A stretch of 64,000 bases of DNA from Cyprinodon diabolis (taxonomy: Eukaryota > Chordata > Actinopteri > Cyprinodontiformes > Cyprinodontidae), in the NCBI GenBank assembly GCA_030533445.1, contig CM060081.1, positions 40,288,611 through 40,352,610 on the forward strand, read 5' to 3'. A program made the translations under genes and the position numbers. The notes beneath the pieces were generated by a model that saw nothing but the letters and a program-made list of their open reading frames with translations, was not told the origin of the DNA and did not search any database. Of the stretch, positions 60,901 through 64,000 are shown piece after piece. Positions within the stretch are counted from its first letter, which is position 1, and each line of letters starts with the position of its first letter.

Positions 60901-61829
60901 TGATACGAAATTTGCACTACCAACAGTAAAAGAACATCTAAAATGAAATAACAGCAGTATTATCTCGTTAATTTAGAAAACATTTACTTTAACTTTCTAA
61001 CTTGTTTTGTAAAAATGAAGTCAATTGAGAAAAACTGAAAATTTCTATTTATTTTAAATGATCTTGTTAATTCAGAAAAACAGACCATTCCTCTTATTTT
61101 TCTAGGTGAATGCAATACGCTCCTGTATGAAATGGAAAACTTAATCTGACATAATGAAGGCGCAAACCAAAAAACCCAGAGTCCCCAAAGACTAAAGTTA
61201 GCAGGAACAAACAGATTTCAAAGTGATCTTGCAATATGCATTTTATTACTCCGCCGGAATAGTATATTCAGTTCATCTTTCCAAACAAGGCCAAAATTCC
61301 CAGGTGTGAGAAAAATTCTTGACTGATTTTATACACGACTCATACTAAACCTAGTATTTAGAAATGTTACCTGCATTATCGGACAGGTTCTGACCTTACA
61401 TGTACAGATGCATCCAAATAGGTTAAAAAAACAGCAACTTACTAGTTTTAATAAGCTTCATACAAAAAGTGAAATTTCTATAAAATACTTAAATAATTTC
61501 TACAAAATTTAGAGAATCTTGGGTTTACCATAACATTTGAAAAGCAAACAAAAAATATAATGGATCTTTAGTGTTTATTTTTTGGGGCTGCAACATTTTA
61601 ACAAAAAAAACCCCCAAAACAACTAAACATTATTTGCCTAGAGATTGCATAAGCTATTCAAAGTGAGAGCTTAAGTGAATATATTACTTAAATACATTTC
61701 TTAATTAAAATAACTGTTTGATATTCTTGTATATGGAAAGGTTCACGTAACATCTGCAAATTCTATTTTCTAAGATTTCAAACTAGACAAGACAAATAAA
61801 CAAAAGGCTTGAAAAAAAGCACAAGACAA
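57984..61829. other. Intergenic sequence, nothing recognised
   Basis: Single-copy-looking DNA lies downstream of snrpc. No ankyrin-repeat exon or other host exon was recognised on either strand, and no repeat family was identified. Confidence 0.4.
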
Positions 61830-62186
61830 GTTTTCAAAGCATTGTTTTTATTTCTCACCAATGCTAGTGATATACAAAATCCTTTAAAACTACTGTGAAA
61901 AAAAAAAAAAGGAACTAACAACAAGTCTCACTCGCATTCACACTGAACGGTTCGCCTACGGAGGGAGAGATCATTCTGGAACCAAAAATGTAAAAAAAAG
62001 TTCTCAGATTGACTCAAATCGACTGAGTATCAATAAATATCATCATTAAAACAAAAATGACGACTAAAAGGTAAAGTTTATGTCCCAGCTGGATCAGATG
62101 GAAAACTTGCAATGAAAAAAATTGAAAGATCTTCCCTGGACAATATCTGTTCATGATAAAAACGAGAGCAAGACGTCCGCTTGGCC
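61830..62186 (-). other. snrpc: snrpc 3' UTR with poly(A) signal
   Basis: On the minus strand the sequence after the stop at 62189-62187 runs to an AATAAA (plus TTTATT at 61847-61852). The end point near 61830 is estimated from that signal. Confidence 0.6.
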
Positions 62187-62308
62187 TTATCTGTCTGGCC
62201 GCGCCATGCCGGGCCTGACGGGCATCATCATGGGACGAGGATGACGCATCATATGTGGGGGCCCCGGCATCATCTGCATGGGTCCCCCCATGGGTGGCCT
62301 CATGCCTC
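62187..62308 (-). CDS. snrpc: U1 snRNP protein C, last coding exon
   Basis: On the minus strand, after acceptor GTCACTAG, the exon reads [20 protein letters not shown] and ends with [15 protein letters not shown] and TAA. This matches the C-terminal Met/Pro/Gly-rich tail of vertebrate U1C, whose human form also ends RPGMTRPDR. U1C is a nuclear subunit of the U1 snRNP that helps U1 recognise 5' splice sites. The activity lies in the N-terminal zinc finger, which is outside this window. The tail is low-complexity and tolerates the small differences seen here. The exon is joined in frame to 62624-62725. Confidence 0.9.
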
Positions 62309-62623
62309 CTAGTGACAGTGATAGGATACCAAGCTCAGTGTTTTATACAACAGAAAAGTATTAACAGATGACACCATTTCAATTATACACTGTATTGTTA
62401 TAAGCTATCGGAGACAGAATCCTGTGATGTAAATAGGCTACATTAATATTCGACACGACATGAGAAACTCCAGAGCATTATTAACCACAATGTGAATAAT
62501 CTGCTTTCTGCATGTGACCTTTTTAGGTGCCCCGGAGGATGGATGCTAACTTGGCTGCTCTGTGGAAAATATGCTTATCTAAAGCAAAAATGGGTGATAA
62601 CTTCAAAGGAGGATGTTTCTTAC

Positions 62624-62725
62624 CAGGCCCACCAGGCATCATCCCATGTGGTGGAGGCCCCATCATGGGCATCATAGGAGGGCCTCCCATCGGCGGCGTT
62701 GGTAGCATGCCTGGGCGTGGAGGTC
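62624..62725 (-). CDS. snrpc: U1 snRNP protein C, penultimate coding exon
   Basis: This 102-nt exon lies between acceptor AACATAACAG (at 62726) and donor GGCCTG|GTAAGA (at 62623). It reads [20 protein letters not shown] and continues [14 protein letters not shown] into the last exon. The order [22 protein letters not shown] is the same as in human SNRPC. The intron between the two exons is 315 bp. The N-terminal exons (zinc finger) lie beyond the right edge. Confidence 0.9.
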
Positions 62726-64000
62726 CTGTTATGTTACAAACAGAAAATGTGATACAGCCACAACAGGGAATGACATGGCAAAGTGAGACCTGGAGGCACG
62801 ATCATTTGAACTTGAGGAAGAAAAAAACAAAAACATTGTACATTTTTAAACTACATTTACAAGTGAATATAGATATCCAGAGTTCAAAGCCAATTCTCCT
62901 GTGGTTTGATTGGTAATCTAAATACTCAAACTTAATTTTAACTCAAATGCATGATATAAATCATCACTAGCATTTTTCTGGCTAACAAAAATTGACCAAC
63001 AGAAGTTTCCATTGGTTCCATTTGAGTTTGTTGAGTTTAAACGACACACCTCCAAATCAGCTTTTTTTGCAGTTAAACACAATAAACTGGACCTATAGGG
63101 CGTTTCATGAGACATTTTTTTTTAAATCCTTATCGTTAGGATTATTCTTTGTTATTCATATATGCTTGTCATATATGCCCTGATATTACCTTACTGATAA
63201 GCATAGTAGATGTTTAACATGTCCATTTCTCTGAAAACTACCCCTTTTTCAGAGACATAGACAGGTATGGGGCATTGCAGGCTGACAAAAGAAGCCAAAC
63301 GACCCACATTCCAAAGGGGTGGACCTGTTCGTCCATTTCAATTTGAATGTTTTCTACGCAAAAACAAGGCTTTGTTGGGCTACTGTATAAAACAACTCAA
63401 TGCCACTTCTGACATTTGAATTGAAAAAGCTTCCTGGATGGGAAGAGAAACATCTTCAGACTTGGAAACGAAATCCAGTGGATTGTTTTTTAACTTTTTT
63501 TGAATGACTATCCTGGATGACTGAGAATCTTCACCAACATACCAAGGGTTTAACTCTATAAAGTATAGCGGCTAATTCACAGACAGGTCAAATTTCTTAA
63601 AGAAAGCTATGGTAGTGCGCATTGATTTGTCTTTTATAACACTGCATTATCTCAATACATCTGAGTCAGTGATGTCTCATCATTTACAAACAGCATGCCT
63701 AAGATGTGATTATGTCTGATGTGATGATGTGACTCAGCAGATTTATAGAAAACTTCTTTTAACCGTTATTCGGGGATCTTCACAAACGAAACAAGGCCAG
63801 TAAGGACTGCTATGCATAACCTGAGACACTTTGCTGGTCTTAGATTAAATTCTGTTAAAGATACAGTCATGTTTTATAGTCATTTAATATGTATAAATTG
63901 TTATGTGTCGTTTAAAGAGTTCGTTCAAGTGATCTCTTCCAAGAAAGGATCGGGGAGAAAGCGCTTAAAGGTGCAAGCACTGTAGCTTTCATTTTTACAA
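62726..64000 (-). other. snrpc intron (5' part outside window)
   Basis: No upstream U1C exon was recognised up to 64000. The intron holds the dispersed repeat at 63423-63543. Confidence 0.55.
63423..63543 (+). repeat. Dispersed retroposon-tail repeat
   Basis: AAAAAGCTTCCTGGATGGGA..., then AACATCTTCAGACTTGGAAA and CTGGATGACTGAGAATCTTC, is a common fish repeat related to the copy at 54105-54205. Confidence 0.55.

Noticed and set aside
62726..64000. Possible additional snrpc exons
   Set aside because: I looked for the segment before GPPRPGM and the zinc-finger exon on the minus strand and found no match up to the window edge.

Overview
The window is vertebrate, almost certainly teleost fish, nuclear DNA. 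It is AT-rich and gene-poor, has spliced exons with GT/AG borders, and is packed with fish-type transposable elements: Tc1/mariner, hAT, TTAA-target MITEs, an RTE-like LINE, L2-like LINE tails and solo LTRs. There is no bacterial gene organisation, no CRISPR array and no recognisable tRNA or rRNA gene. The species cannot be named from sequence alone.

Two conserved host genes are recognisable, both on the minus strand. At the right edge (61.83-62.73 kb) lie the last two coding exons and the 3' UTR of snrpc, the U1 snRNP C protein. At the left are two consecutive exons of an ANKS1-family adaptor gene (probably anks1a). One carries a start codon (24469-24769) and the next lies 23 kb away at 935-1007. 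A probable leader exon with a clean splice donor lies at 25327-25500. SNRPC and ANKS1A are close neighbours on the same strand in human, so this looks like conserved synteny. The leader exon suggests an internal promoter that makes a short, ankyrin-less isoform.

The 23 kb ANKS1 intron (1008-24468) holds a solo LTR (1313-2180, 5-bp target duplication), a TTAA MITE with 39-bp terminal repeats (5193-5810), a 1.27 kb non-autonomous hAT (7082-8351, 8-bp duplication), foldback-type repeats (9.3-11.7 kb) and a GC-rich, frameshifted RTE-like LINE (13.99-17.33 kb).

Between the two host genes, 26-34 kb holds LINE relics and a decayed Tc1 copy. The stretch 34.2-47 kb is the most unusual part. It contains a DD36E Tc1/mariner element with a single late stop codon, a ~145-bp module present four times (one copy inverted), and a multi-exon plus-strand gene encoding a zinc-finger/tyrosine-recombinase protein. 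That gene's C-terminal half keeps the R-K-R-H-Y catalytic signature, but a single-base frameshift separates it from the zinc-finger half. A hAT element with a perfect 8-bp duplication sits just upstream of its first coding exon, and a solo LTR with a perfect 5-bp duplication sits in an intron.

From 47 to 61.8 kb there are LTR-like elements (49.2 and 52.6 kb) and one intact DD34E Tc1 transposon (56736-57983) with perfect 29-bp terminal repeats and an unbroken 343-codon transposase. It may still be mobile or may have arrived recently. Its decayed relative lies at 30.1-30.9 kb.
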